Shown here: in pieces, positions 22,468 to 34,055 of the stretch | Layout of the letters: each line of letters opens with the position of its first letter | How positions within the stretch are numbered: the stretch's first letter is position 1 | NCBI GenBank assembly: GCA_030544215.1 | Contig: JARZZO010000003.1 | Location: forward strand, 21,895,879 to 21,959,878 | DNA length: 64,000 bases | DNA from: Zantedeschia hybrid cultivar | Taxonomy: Eukaryota > Streptophyta > Magnoliopsida > Alismatales > Araceae | Reading direction: 5' to 3' | Translations under genes and position numbers: made by a program | The notes under the pieces: generated by a model | What the model was told of the DNA's origin: nothing | Database searches by the model: none | What the model saw: the letters and a program-made list of their open reading frames with translations, nothing else

Positions 22468-22563
22468 GGGACTAGTGAACCACCACCACCACCCACTCAC
22501 GTGTGCACAAGGGGGTGGTGGTGGTGGAGGGATTCCTACGAAAGGCGTCGGGTTCGAAACTCA
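22252..22563 (-). repeat. chromovirus LTR, minus strand, right remnant, and LINE target flank
   Basis: CACCGTAGGGTGAGGCA through ACTAGTGAACCACCACC matches 9015-9075 of the solo LTR, the continuation of 19379-20058. Homology stops near 22510. The following 50 bp contain GGTTCGAAACTC, which resembles a pol III box B, and an isolated GAAAGGCGTC half-site, next to the LINE insertion point. Confidence 0.6.
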
Positions 22564-22577
22564 CCATTTCTCTGCAC
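22564..22577. repeat. LINE target-site duplication, left copy
   Basis: CCATTTCTCTGCAC, identical to 30592-30605. Length and adjacency to the A-tail fit target-primed reverse transcription. Confidence 0.85.
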
Positions 22578-22621
22578 ATTTTTTTTTTTTTTTTTTTTGA
22601 CCCGGAAAATAGATTGCATTA

Positions 22622-25397
22622 CTAAGATATTGAAGGAGGTACATCAGTCATGATAACAGAATTAATACAGGGGGGGATCATAGGTGGATCCCAAACAGCT
22701 TCGCTAAGGGAAGCACAGGCAAATCTGGCACAGGCATGAGCAGCCTTGTTACAGTCTCGGGGAGAGAATTGCAGAGAAATTAAGCCAGAGCGGAGAAGGT
22801 TATGGCAATTCTCAATGATATTCTTCACCTTTCAAGGTGGGCTTCTAAGATGGAGAGCAGCATGAATCAGTACCTGAGCATCCCCTTCCACAATTACACT
22901 TGTATTCAATTGCTGGGCCATTTGTAAAGCTTTCTGCTTGCCAATGCTTCTACCAGAGATAGGTAAGGAGTTTTGAGGATCATAGTAGTAGCATTAACAG
23001 GGGATCCATTCCAGTCTCGCACAATGATTCCAACAGCACCAGCAAAATTGGAAGTGGCCCCAGCAAAGTTGATTTTATAGGATCCAGGACTAGGAGGGAT
23101 CCAACAAGTCTTAATATATGTGGTCTTCGGTAGATTAGTAGGAGCTGTAGTTGTCGAAGCCAGCAAGAAATTCACACCAACCAAGGCTCGTCTGACAATA
23201 GATAGAGGGTTGACATTGATACCTTCTAGAGTCCTTTTACATCTAGCCTTCCAGATCTGCCACATTATAGAGAAGCATAAAGAGATTATAGTCCTATCAT
23301 TTGCATTAGAGGCAAATGGGGGGGTGGACCATTCTACAATCTTGTCTGCCAGGTTCTTTGGATCCAAATTCACATGATAATTTAGGGGGGAAGGTTTCCA
23401 AACAGCTCTAGCAAAATCACATTCAAATAGCAGATGCTCAACTGTTTCTGGGTAAAGAAAGCAGGTTTGGCAAATGCAGGTGACCTGGGGCACTCTTCTG
23501 GATATAATATCAGAAACAGGTATGGCATTGGATAGACATTTCCAAATAAAACGAGTGATCTTTGGGGGAATAATCTTTTGGACTTGATGGTGCCAAAGAT
23601 ATTTCCAGACAGTCGGAGGGGAGGATAAGGAGGGCAGAGAGGACAGTTCAGTGAGGTATCTATAGGCAGATTTGGAAGTGAACTCACCATCTAGGGTGGG
23701 TGTCAAAACAAGTTGATCTCCTTTGAGGTCCCCATTCATGGGCAATTGAAGCTGACATACTTTATCTGCAATATCCTGATTGAAGAGTCTGTGGATGAGC
23801 TCTTCATTCCACTTCCCATTATTAATGAGTTGGAAGACCCACATAGGAATATGGTCAGTGAAATTTTGCCTTCCAGTGATTGGCCCAAGGGTATCTAGAA
23901 CCCAATTATCTGCCCAAATATTAGTAGACAAACCATTTCTGATAATCTTGAAGCAAGGAGGTGATATAATATCTCTGAGTTGAAGGATAGCCGACCAGGA
24001 TATAGAGCAATTTGCAGGTATAGTAGCCTCCCAGAAGTTTGCATTAGACAGGTACTTAATTCTGAGTAATGTAGCCCAAATTGAGTGGGGATCTTGGAGA
24101 AATTTCCACACCAGTTTCATTATAGTTGTCTTGTTGGTAGTTTCCAAATCTCCGATGCCCAACCCACCAAGAGCTTTATGGTTCTTCAGGGATCTCCAAC
24201 TGCAGAGGTGGATTCTTTTGTGATCCAACGTATCCCCCCAAAGGAAAGAGGACATAATCTGATTAAGCTTATTGATGGTGGTTTTTGGTAGAGGGCACAC
24301 ACTCATCACATGAACTGGGATAGATGCCAGGGCAGAGTTAGTCAATGTGATTTTGCCAGCAGTGGACAAAGCAGTAGCCTTCCAGTTTGAGAGCTTAGAT
24401 TTCAATTTATCCACGATATAAGATAATTGGTTCACTTTCCCTCTTCCAAACCAGAGGGGGACCCCCAGATATAGTTCTCTTCTTTTCATCAAGGGAATTT
24501 GCAATTTGGAGCTCAAGTATTGTTGGTCTTGGATGGAGATATTGTTACTTAACAGAATGCTAGATTTAGACTTATTCATAAATTGGCCTGACCATTTCCT
24601 ATAGGTATCCAAACAGGTTAGGTATTCACCAATCTCCTCAGCATTTGCACTGCCAAACATGACAATATTATCAGCATACATTAAGTGGGAAATAGTAGGG
24701 GCATGTCTGCTGATTTTAAAACCTTTGATCTTCTGATCTGTTATAGACTTTTGGATGAGCCTGGTCAGCATTTCAGCACACATAATATAAATATAAGGTG
24801 AGAAAGGGCACCCCTGTCTGATTCCTCTCTTCGAGACAATTAGCCCTACATTTTCTCCATTGATGTTGATTGAGAAAGTAGCAGTTGTAATACACATCAT
24901 CAGAAGGTTGACAGCTTTAGTGGAGAAACCCAGTTTACAAAGCGCAGCAAAAATAAAAGCCCATTCCAATTTGTCATAGGCCTTAGACATATCCACCTTC
25001 ATATAGAAAATCCCAGACTTCCCTCCTTTAGTCTTCATAGAATTGACTAGTTCTTGAGTAATGAGAATATTGTCCACCATCATTCTATTAGGAACAAAAG
25101 CAGATTGGTTGGGGGAGATCAGGCTGGGGAGTAGGGCTTAAGATGGCTAGCCAGGATCTTTGCACAGACCTTGTACAGGACATTGGAGAGGCTAATAGGT
25201 TTGTAATCTAAAGGATTACCAGCAGGAATTTTCCTGGGAATCAAGAGAAGATTTGTATGATTCAGTGTATGGGGCATCACATTATCAAGGAAAACACCTT
25301 GTACTAGCTTCACCACCTCATCCTTGACAATGAGCCAGTATTTCTGAAAGAAAATGGGTGGGATGCCATCAGGGCCTGGGGCTTTATAGGGGCCCAA
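22622..25397 (-). pseudogene. LINE ORF2, reverse transcriptase and RNase H-like part
   Basis: In minus-strand order: GPYKAPGPDGIPPIFFQK (N-terminal RT block, near 25380), then a long frame 25083-22906. This holds AYDKLEWAF, the RQGCPFSPY block and the active site LMYADNIVMF. In active LINEs this is Y/FADD, so the second catalytic Asp is Asn here. A zf-RVT region with C-x2-C and H/C residues (CICQTCFLYPETVEHLLFEC) follows. The RNase H-like (RVT_3) domain starts near 23090 and continues after a frameshift in 22828-22622 (FSPRDCNKAAHACARFA). A frame break separates 25119 from 25083. Reverse transcription would occur at the nicked target, but this copy is catalytically dead. Confidence 0.88.
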
Positions 25398-25739
25398 GTC
25401 ATAATGACAAGTTGGATCTCAGCCTCAGAGGAAGCAGCACATAGGTGAAAGTTATCCTAGGCATTGATGAGTTGGTGACCAGTATAGGGATTCTCCCAAT
25501 GTAGGAAGGAAGTATCACAATTTCCAGCTTGGTACAGATCATGAAAGTAGGTCAAAGCTCTACTTAATGTGGTCAGCATCATGTATCCAGGTGCCATTAT
25601 CTAATTGAATGCCAGAGATTCTGTTAAAATTCCTTCTGCAGAGGACTGAGATATGAAAAAAATTAGTGTTCCTATCTCCACTCATATGCCAATTGCCCTT
25701 GTTCCTTTACTGCCAAAATTCATTTTCTTCAAGGATAGC

Positions 25740-26723
25740 CTACTTCAGGGATTCATTAATAATTCTGCCTTCATCGAGAGTATCATCAGCAATAGGAGCC
25801 TTATCAATATCATCCAGTTTCTTACTCAGCACTGAGATCATATGTTGAGCACTACCAAAGTTTTTTCTTTTCCATTTTCTGCATAGGGTTTGTAGCTCAG
25901 AGATTTTTCTAAAATAATTTAAGTGTAGATGAGGTTGATTTTGCCATTGAAGATCCAACATATCCTTGAAATCCTTCCTGAACGTCCAAGCATATTCAAA
26001 TCTAAATGCATGATATTTCTTTCTGGGTTGGCATTCAGTATTTAGGATAATAGGCCTATGATTACTAGCCACTCTAGGCAGATGTAGGACCTTAGCATTA
26101 GGGAATTTGAAATACCACTGGGGATTAACCAGGGCTCTATCCAACCTTTCACGAATATGGAAACTGGCTTTCCTATTATTTGTCCAAGTGTAAGCAGGGC
26201 CATCATGCCCCAAATCAATGAGTCCAGAGTCATAGATAAAAGAGTTAAATTCCCTGATTTGATGATGACTAACTTGGTTTCCACCCCATTTATCTTGTTG
26301 GCGTGTAATGGAGTTCATATCTCCAATTAGGCAGACAGGCATATCTGAGTAAAGAATAAGGTGACGGATATGAGCCCAGAACATCCTTCTGCATGCAATT
26401 TTATGGGCGGTACAGAACAGGCGCCAGTAGAAACCAGTATCATCTTCCAAATTAGCAATGATCACATTCTGCTCAAAGTGAATAATCCTCAGATTAATAT
26501 GAGGCTGCCACCAGATCCAAAGGCCTCTAGATCTACCATTAGGTGCAACAACATGGTAATTTATGATGCCACGATAGCCAAAAAACTGAGCACTAAATTT
26601 AACATCAGCCTTGGTTTCAGCTAAAAATAAAATATCTGGTTTAGCTGAGTGGGTCAGTTGTTGAATGTATGGAACTATCATTGACCCACGAACACCTCGA
26701 CAGTTCCACACAATAATTTTCAT
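25740..26723 (-). pseudogene. LINE ORF2, apurinic-type endonuclease domain
   Basis: The ATG at 26723-26721 overlaps the ORF1 stop (ATGA), suggesting translation by reinitiation. The frame shows the EEP-endonuclease order: WNCRG near the N-terminus, LAETK, then GDMNS, then SNHRPI. The family has SDHxPI at the last block, so the catalytic Asp is Asn. The frame stops at 25740 before reaching the reverse transcriptase, and the 25400-25740 stretch between them contains stops. The domain normally nicks target DNA. Confidence 0.87.
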
Positions 26724-28349
26724 TTGGGACCCTGTGGCAATTTAAGGTCGGCCGCCATGACCAGATCATTGGATGTTGGGGGGGAACTTATCTTAGTTCC
26801 AATTGTCAAACTTTTATGCTTCATATTTCCATAGGATTGCTTACTAGCAGTATAAGTCCGCTTGCTTTTACCCGGGGAGCGGTTGACAATGCCTGGCTTA
26901 AAACCCATTCTGGTAAGGTTAACTATATCTGCGTTGATTTCCAACAGATCCAAAGAAGTACTTCTACATCTTTTGTTATGTTCATGAGAAATCAAATCAT
27001 CCACCATCCCATCGGCCTTACACTTGAAGGGACTATTCACCATCTTCTTCTCAATTATGCATCTAGGAAAACTGGGATTTTGAAACTCCATAGGAGATAT
27101 GTGGATAGGTACATCATGCAGTACAGGGCAATGCCTCCCTGTACTACTACTGATTTGTAGGTCACAGACATCATGTACCACACCTGCCTTTTTGCTATCA
27201 GGATCTTTGGCAGATATGCATCTGGTCTCAAGCGAGGTAGCCATCGACTGGAGAGTATTTTCAGGTTGTCCAGGTATGGATGGATTTACCTTACAAGTAG
27301 AGGTGTCCCATTCCGATGCCATATAATCAACTTTTTCCTTGTCTGTCTGCGGCGCAATGGTAGGTTCAGTACTAGCCTCCGGGTCTTCATGAGCATTATG
27401 GGCATTATCCAGGTTGACAGCTAATTTCTTTTTGAGCTTAGGGTCTAAATTACCCACTAATCAGGTACATCCACAGGGTAAATCAGGTTACTGATGTCGT
27501 AAATATTCATATCAAATAAGTTGTCGGTGACATGAGTCACATTTTTCCAGCTTATACTAGGAAGGAAGTTTGATGCTCTCAATAGGAACCAAATTTGAAT
27601 TTGATAGATTGCATCATACTATTACGCAGAGCTGGGGAGTATGATTCCTTGATAAGGGATTTCAATTGGGATAGCTCCACACAGTAAATATCCTCATCTC
27701 CTATTCTGCCACAGAAAGCACAGATATTCGGCAATCTCTCATAAGCTAACTCAAAGGATTTCACATCACCATTAGGTAGTTTGGCCCTAATATGAGTACT
27801 TAATGGTTTAGAGACATCCAAGCTAACCTTGATTCTAGCATAGGAGCTCCAATACACAGTACCTCCCAAGCGAGGATGATGAACCTTCCCCAGTTGGCTA
27901 GCAATCTTAGTAACTACATTCAATTTAAGCATTTCCTTAGGAAGATCAAAGATACGAACCCACAAATCTCCCCATTTGAGTTGGTACTGTGATGGGGGGG
28001 TATTGGGCCTGCATCACTCCAATAACACTAACTCCCCATTAAAAAACCATGGAGTTCTGTTGGACATCCTGACTAAGAAGGTGTTATTTGAGAAGTCAAG
28101 ACAATTCCACTGACCTTTAGGTGTCCACATCTTGGAGATCCACTCCTTCAATCCAGTCGGCCTAGTTTTCTCTTCAGTGTGGACTCTGATAAGCAGGCTT
28201 TGCTTCCATCTATTCTGCTCGCCCAAGTCAGCTACATGTAGTTCAACCAGAGGAGCATCATTCTCTTTGGTCATCAGTTTCATGAAGCTATGAAGGACTT
28301 CAGTTTCCATCCGGTTGAGATTGTGTGATTGTTCATTGCCATCTGCCAT
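26720..28349 (-). pseudogene. LINE ORF1 (DUF4283 and CCHC zinc finger), disrupted
   Basis: The ATG at 28349-28347 starts a frame with a DUF4283-type block (GLKEWISKMWTPKGQWNC, then NRTPWFFNGELVLLE). After a frame change at a run of seven C near 27995-28001 the frame 27965-27579 continues (WGDLWVRIFDLP, then the zf-CCHC_4 finger CAFCGRIGDEDIYC; the family has GH before the last Cys). A further break leads to 27457-26720, a low-conservation tail with basic patches. ORF1 proteins bind element RNA. At least two breaks abolish it here. Confidence 0.82.
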
Positions 28350-28412
28350 GGTGTCACCTCTGATAAAATGAGCGATCCAAAGTGGGCAGTGGGTGGAGGA
28401 GGGGGGGGGGGG

Positions 28413-30087
28413 TGTTGGGTTTTCTCGGTTTCACCGGATCGCTCACGCAGCGGAAAATAAAAATTTACAGCGATCCGTTTTCCCGTTTCGAAAAACTAAA
28501 ACCAACGATTATCGGATAATCAAAGTTCTCACCTTGTACGGATTCTAATCCGCAACCGTTCGGTTCCGTCGGTGCGACACTGCAAGCCGCTCAAGCGCCC
28601 GGCCTATAGCGAAGTCCACGCGATCCTCCCCGCGACGGATATCCTCGCGTTCCTCGTTCTTCGCAGCCCACGAAACCTCCGCCGGTCGCCGCAACGATCG
28701 CCGCAACGCGCGGACGATTTCCCGTCGAACGGGATTCGGAGAAGCGGCGAAGCAGATCTGGATCTGTCTAGACACCAGAGAGAGAGAGAAACTGAGGAGG
28801 GGCGGCTAGGGTTAGCAGCAGGCTCAGCCCGTTCGTTATGTTTTATACTAACCGCGCGATTTTTCATAAAAACCCCCGGTTTGTATAAAACCCACTTATT
28901 TATCCATCGCCTTGAGAATCATTTGAGTGTGACCCTCTAGGACCAAGTACCAGTCCAGTTAATGGCCCAACAAGCCCAGTGACTCCTCACTGGCTTTATT
29001 AATCAATTAATAACCCTTTATTAATTAATTAATCAATCGAATTGATGTCGCACATCGAATTCGACTGGGCCTCTGATCACGTTGGGTGCCAAGCAACACC
29101 GCGTGAACCCGGAAGGTATTGGAGTTAAGTAACCCACTATTGGAACCTTTCCGCCGACAGTTACCGCATGGATATAATCCTTCATTCGTACAATGCTCTC
29201 GAGTCAACTCAAGGTATGGCGTGTTGTCAAACCCTAACCGGTCGACTCACTTGGATTGGATGCCGCTGATGAATATCGGAAAACTCCTTTCCCGATATTA
29301 TCGTCCGCCCTGGCCAGGGACTTTCGCGCATCCTTCCTAGAGCATTCTTCCTCTAAGTTCCGAGAGCAAATGAATCCTTATTGACACACAATTCCATTCG
29401 ACGGTATTCCGCTGTACCCAATCCTTGGCGTATTAGAATCCCGTGGCTAGAGATTCGTAAACCAAGGTTAAAGCACAGAAGTCCACCGACAAGGTGTCCT
29501 TGGTGTCTCAGGTCCAAGGACCATCCATGCAACTGCGACAATAGAATCAAGGTGGTTGACAGTGAGGTACAATACCATCCAGCGATTCAGTCAGATCAGT
29601 TCAGTGAACTCATTCTCCAATGAGCACCTATAGATTCGCCTTAGTGTCTCCACACAAGTGACTTATGAGATCAGTCACCCTCATCATACACCTACAGATT
29701 CGCCTTAGTGTCTCCACACAAGTGACTTATGAGATCAGTCACCCTAATCATACACCTACAGATTCACCTTAGTGTCTCCACACAAGTGACTTATGAGATC
29801 AGTCACCCTCATCATATGAGCAGGAGTAATCTGTACTAGTCTAACTGGATATCCGATGTCCTTCTCGGATATCCTCCGACTATGAACAATTAAGAATATG
29901 TGTGTTTAAGTGATCAGTCTCATTAGTATGATCTCATCATAATCTGATCACTATAGCACATATTCACGGACTTCATTATGAAACGACAATTAATGCGATT
30001 TACATATAATGAATATTATGCCATTATATTAATAAATGAACGAGATGTACATTGTTAGATTGGCTTGTAGGCCACCTAAAACTAACA
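28413..30087 (-). mobile_element. copia solo LTR (1675 bp) inside the LINE 5' UTR
   Basis: Plus-strand ends TGTTGGGTTT and ACTAACA match the family at 3278-4829. Flanks are GGGGG on both sides (28408-28412 and 30088-30092), consistent with a 5-bp target duplication, although a G-run makes this less decisive. No internal region, so it is a solo LTR. It is about 120 bp longer than the LTR at 3278, mainly because of an extra tandem repeat. Confidence 0.88.
29626..29817. repeat. 64-bp tandem repeat, three copies, in copia solo LTR
   Basis: Units at 29626-29689, 29690-29753 and 29754-29817 start ACCTAYAGATTC and carry GTGTCTCCACACAAGTGACT. The LTR at 3278-4829 has a single unit (about 4492-4556). 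The expansion is specific to this copy. Confidence 0.9.
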
Positions 30088-30591
30088 GGGGGAGGATCTC
30101 AGATGCACGCCGGGGAGAGTGTTCACCGTTCACCAAGGCAAAGCAGTTGAAAGTATCAGGCACAAAGGTAAACAAGGGAACCACATCATAGGCGCTACAG
30201 TAAAAACGGTCGAGGAAAACGACAAAGTAGGAGGTGGCTATACTGTGGATGATGGTAATAGTAGAAGGAACATAGGCAAGCCAGGTGAGTAAATGGAGGA
30301 TGAAGAGGGGACGCAGGAAAGGAGAAAAATCGAAACCAGTAGGCGGTCTGGATTGAAAGGTAGAAAGGGAAGAAAACGGGACTGGTAGAGATCAAGTCCA
30401 GATACTAAGAAGTGTAAGTAAGGATCCCGCAAAGGACTTCGTGGTCTACTCAGCTGGGATATAGGTGACGGAGCAAAAATGGGGGGGGGGGGGTGGCGGG
30501 AGTGGAGAAGGGTGGTAAAAGGCAAACTGGATTGGTGGGGGAAGAGAAGGAGGGGCGGGGTTGGGGAAAACCCCAAATCAGCAAGTTTTAC

Positions 30592-30605
30592 CCATTTCTC
30601 TGCAC
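30592..30605. repeat. LINE target-site duplication, right copy
   Basis: CCATTTCTCTGCAC next to the LINE 5' end; the pair of 22564-22577. Confidence 0.85.
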
Positions 30606-30925
30606 TTGGGGTGCTAGTTGCTGCCATCTTGATTTCAAAACAGAATAAATAGTATATGACACATAATAAATAGTTCTGATAAATACAAGCAATGCTTTCA
30701 TTTCTAACAAGATAACTACCACTACCTCTAATGCTGGCAAATGGAAGACCGGCGCCTTTGACCTCTCTAAGCACATCTTCCCAGTCGGTTTTGCCCAGAT
30801 TTGCTCCACAAGCACTACTCTTGTTCAGTTTAATTATTAAATCCTCTGCTTGGCTTTTCCCAGTGAATAATTGATCATTCCAACTAGACTCCAAAACAAT
30901 CTTGTAACCTAAAAAAGATACAAAG
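30606..30925 (-). other. open frame of unknown identity (possible host exon or element remnant)
   Basis: The minus strand from ATG 30894-30892 gives about 97 codons without a stop up to the LINE insertion point, beginning MESSWNDQLFTGKSQAED. I recognise no domain. AT-rich sequence in the middle (about 30640-30690) looks intron-like. It could be part of a host gene broken by the LINE, or a chance frame. Confidence 0.25.
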
Positions 30926-31842
30926 TGATGTAGCCGAAGCTATCACGACCGGATTCCGAAGCTGGAATCCGAAGAAATGGATCCGGGGCTGGGTCGGATC
31001 GGTGTTTAGAGGTCCGATGGGGATCCGGAAGGCGAAGGAGGCAGAGGCGAAGCCGAAGGTCCGAGGCCGAGAGCCGCATGGTCGGAGGCTGGCTTGTCTT
31101 AGGGATGTCGGGGCCGAAGCTCCTTCGGTAGACGAAGGGATGGCGCGAGACCGAGTGTGCTCCGGTCGCGGGGCAGCCGGCGCGCCGCGTCGAGACCAGA
31201 GAGAGGAGTCCGAGGTCGGCGGCCGAGACCGACTCGGGAAGGTCGGCGATGATTCGAACCGATTTCCTGCGGGAGGAAAAGAAGAAGAAAACCGGTCAGC
31301 AGGAGTCCCGGGCTTCGGCCCTAAGGAACCCCCTCCGACGGTCAAGTTAGCTCCTGAAGATGATTCGATTCAGAAGGCAAAGAGTAGCTTTAATGCTATT
31401 TGGACTGTAGTCCTTAAGGGTCTCGGAGGCATAAGAGAGTATACCTTTGGCAATAAATAGCGGTGTATTTATAGCAGAGGATAGAGGATGGTTAACGGTG
31501 GTAGCCGATATAGGACTATGTGCGGGCTTTTTGGTAAACCGCCATAGTGCCTAGTCCTCCACCGAACTGGGCCGGACTCGGCTATCGGCCCGAAGGGGGT
31601 TGGGCTGCTGATGGGCCGAAGCCTGCTGGGCCTAGGGCTGCCGTGCTGCTCCTGGGCCGTAGACTGGTGGGCCGCTGACGGGCTGTAGCCTGTTGGGCCG
31701 GGAGCAACGGTGCCACTTACGGGCCGTGGGCTGTTGGGCCGCTGATGGGCCGAAGGCTCCCTGAGGGCCTTGTACTGCTGCTGCTGGGCTGAATGGGTTT
31801 GGGCTTGTTTTAATGGGCCGAATCGGATTCTGCCTCATCACA
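30926..31842 (-). repeat. LTR of a second Tat-like family, minus strand
   Basis: On the minus strand it starts TGTGATGAGG (31842), directly preceded by a G-rich tract AGAGTGGGGGGCTA that serves as polypurine tract. A TATA box CTATAAATA lies at 31474-31466. The TGGGCC/GGGCCG-rich stretch at 31580-31800 is probably U3. The end near 30926 is approximate. Long frames on both strands within 30.9-31.5 kb are GC-composition shadows. Confidence 0.55.
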
Positions 31843-32610
31843 TAGCCCCCCACTCTTGTCTTCCTCAGTTCTGAGATGGCGAGAGTATAGCCCGAAGCCT
31901 GTAGGGGAATAGCGCAACAGGTGTTTTACCCGTAGCTTTCTGTTCCTTTTCTTTGAGAAGAGGGCGCCCTTGGTCGGCCGAAGGCTAAGTAGTTGCTTCG
32001 TCTTCATTCAGGGTGGCGACGAAGGCTTTTGCCTCTGAAGGCGAAGGGTCGAGCCCTCTGACTTGTGTCAGACTTCATTAAATGGACGGGACGGGCGTCC
32101 CTTTCCCCGTCAGAACGGTCGCCTCGCGAAGAAGCACAGGACACGCGTCGCGCATACGGCCGCCCCGTTAAAAGCGTAAAAGGATCCTGACCGCTCGCGG
32201 GTCGCGGATCGCCTCGGCTCTCTGCCCAAGGTTCCACTCGGATTGCCGCCGCTCCCTTCTCCGGCACGCGGATCGGGACACGTGGCGGGCATCCGAGTGA
32301 TCAGCCGAAGGGTCGGGGCGCTGTCGGCCGTTGGTTATCCTGCTCCAAGTCCTGGAGTCCGCCCGTCATCATTGCCGAAGGACGGTACACGTGTCGGGCA
32401 TCTGAGAGGAGCGGTAAGACGACGGGGACGATCTCGGCCGTCGGCTTCGGCGGGAGGCGCTTCGGATGGAGCTTATAAATAGGAGCCCCTCGCAGAGCAC
32501 TGTTCTTCTTCTTGCTTCCGCGCCTGCGTTGCTCTGCGATCACCCGAGCTCTCCCTCCTCTCCGGCGAAAGGCTAGCTCTCTGAAGGCGTCGTCCGAGCT
32601 TGCTGGCCAT
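31843..32610 (-). mobile_element. internal edge of second Tat-like element, next to its 3' LTR
   Basis: GC-rich sequence between the polypurine tract (31843-31855) and the start of the outer Tat LTR at 32611. It carries no pol motif. Its plus strand contains a promoter-like block, described separately. The outer Tat element has inserted here. Confidence 0.45.
32474..32481 (+). promoter_or_regulatory. TATA box of a putative antisense promoter
   Basis: TATAAATA is followed about 30 nt later by a CT-rich leader-like stretch (32505-32580). It points into the interior of the minus-strand element from just inside its 3' LTR. That is the same arrangement as the antisense genes of the outer Tat element. 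The downstream gene is cut off by the insertion at 32611. Confidence 0.4.
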
Positions 32611-32798
32611 TGTAGACACGCTAATTTTGACGTCATTTCGAGTAAATTTCATATCATATAATAATGCCTCATAATGGTCTGATAATTAATCATTGATTAA
32701 TTTTTATTGATATTTTTGAGTGTCGGGTTTAATGGACATGTTTAAGTTAATCAATTAAATTGATTTTAGCTCAAATTTCAGTTAAAATATGAAGAAGT

Positions 32799-33097
32799 CT
32801 AAAAGACGTCGATCTGTGTGGACGCGATTTAGAGTTTATTCCTATTTTAACGTTTAAATTTGAATTTTTAATCAGTTGATTAATTAGCTAAAAGGCGTCT
32901 ATGAAGGCTGACGCATTTTAGGTTTCCTAAGTTATTTCTACTTCTCTTCCGGATGTTTATCCTTATCTTAATCAGTTTAAAAGACGTCTACACATGTAGA
33001 CGCGTTTTAGCTAATAAAGATAAAGATAAGTTTTCCCGGATATTTATCCTTATCTTAATTAATCTGAAAGGCGTCAGCCATGGTGGACGCGTTTTAG
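32799..33097. repeat. 34-bp inverted-motif array H (4 copies), upstream of the Tat LTR promoter
   Basis: Dyads at 32799-32832, 32888-32921, 32977-33010 and 33064-33097, a regular period of 89, 89 and 87 bp. Arms such as CTGAAAGGCGTC and GACGCGTTTTAG flank a 10-bp variable spacer. The array ends about 100 bp before the TATA box. Confidence 0.93.
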
Positions 33098-33195
33098 ATA
33101 ATTACAGATAAAGATGAATTAATCAGTATTTATCTGTCGGTTAAGATAGATAAATCCTAGATTTTTCTATGTTAATCGCGAACGCAGAAAAAGCC

Positions 33196-33203
33196 TATAA
33201 ATA
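33196..33203 (+). promoter_or_regulatory. Tat LTR TATA box
   Basis: TATAAATA in the context CCTATAAATACC; expected transcription start near 33230. Identical in the 3' LTR at 63824-63831. Confidence 0.75.
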
Positions 33204-33950
33204 CCTTGCATCTTGAAGAGTAAAAAATGTTGAGCCCTATTGAGAAAAGAGAGAGCATTATTATAGCGAGTTGAAGATCGAAGCAATAACGTCGGAACGC
33301 AAGAGCGCTGCCATTTCCAGAAGTCGGCGTCCTTTTCAAGAATCTTCATCCTTTCAAGGCTTCAACCCATTGGGCATAAGTGTTTCAATTCTGCATTTTT
33401 ATTCTACATCTTCATTTAATTTCATTCTTCATATTCACTTCATGCAACACACACCACTGCATCATCTTTTAAAACATATTTGATTTAAGTGGTTTCAAAA
33501 GCCATTTAACAAGTAAGTTTGATGTTCAATCGCATGCTTAAAATCATGATTAGTTTGGATATTGCTTCTATTTAAAATTCTCATCTTCATTGTTTCTTTA
33601 TTTCTTTTTGTCTCTGTCTCTACTGCACTCAACAACAATAAGAGAACAAAAGGGGAAATCAAACACAAAGTCAGAAGGACTTCTGGACGATCCTCAACCT
33701 CAAACTCAACAGCAAGAACAAAAGAACGAGAGGGCTCTCTTTCTTCAGCCGGCTGAAGGAGGGAAATCAAGGACACGATATCTTCCGCGTTCAAACAGGT
33801 AGGCGATCAAAACTCTCTTTTGAAACTTTTAAGTCAAAAGTTTCTGGCGATCACTACACTTAGTTGCTGTTTTTAATAGGTTAGTTTACAATAAACAACA
33901 TAGATTTTTCATGTTAATCACACGAGCATTTTAAGCACCTACAGCCCTTT

Positions 33951-33968
33951 TGGCGATCACGATGGGAC
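33951..33968 (+). promoter_or_regulatory. probable Tat primer-binding site
   Basis: TGGCGATCACGATGGGAC begins 7 bp after the LTR end. It starts with the TGG expected for pairing with a tRNA CCA end and is conserved in the minus-strand copy. I cannot assign the tRNA. Confidence 0.5.
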
Positions 33969-34055
33969 TTGGTCTCGCCATCTTTTAGTTTCTTTTTGTT
34001 CTTGCTATCATCAATCGGGCACCCACGGTGCACCACTTGTGTCTCTCGACACGTC

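Larger units (their letters stand above)
22578..30591 (-). mobile_element. L1-type LINE, full length, minus strand, with 14-bp target duplication
   Basis: The element is bounded by identical CCATTTCTCTGCAC at 22564-22577 and 30592-30605. Its A-tail appears as 20 T at 22579-22598. In minus-strand order it has a 5' UTR (30591-28350, split by a copia solo LTR), ORF1, endonuclease, reverse transcriptase and an RNase H-like C-terminus. Without the solo LTR it is about 6.3 kb, normal for plant L1. Stops, frameshifts and changed catalytic residues show it is inactive. Confidence 0.88.
32611..33943 (+). repeat. outer Tat 5' LTR (1333 bp)
   Basis: Starts TGTAGACACG and ends GCACCTACA, giving TGTAG/CTACA inverted ends. 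The first 762 bp align without gaps to 63239-64000. The end is placed where a primer-site-like sequence follows (33951) and is supported by the diverged copy at 4830-6763. Confidence 0.78.

Noticed and set aside
22550..22562. tRNA-derived SINE (box B GGTTCGAAACTC)
   Set aside because: No box A, no body and no tail could be identified. A single box-B-like word is not enough.
22541..22574. A 52nd inverted motif overlapping the LINE insertion site
   Set aside because: The left arm GAAAGGCGTC is good but the right arm matches at only about 8 of 12 positions, so I did not count it.
30884..31460. Overlapping 150-codon frames on both strands, Pro/Ser/Arg-rich
   Set aside because: High GC content lengthens frames on both strands. 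The region is an LTR with TATA box and termini, and there is no recognisable domain.
32799..33097. lox/FRT-like recombinase sites (both are 34 bp with inverted arms)
   Set aside because: Tyrosine recombinases need matching 6-8 bp spacers for strand exchange. Here spacers are 10 bp and all different, and no recombinase gene is present.
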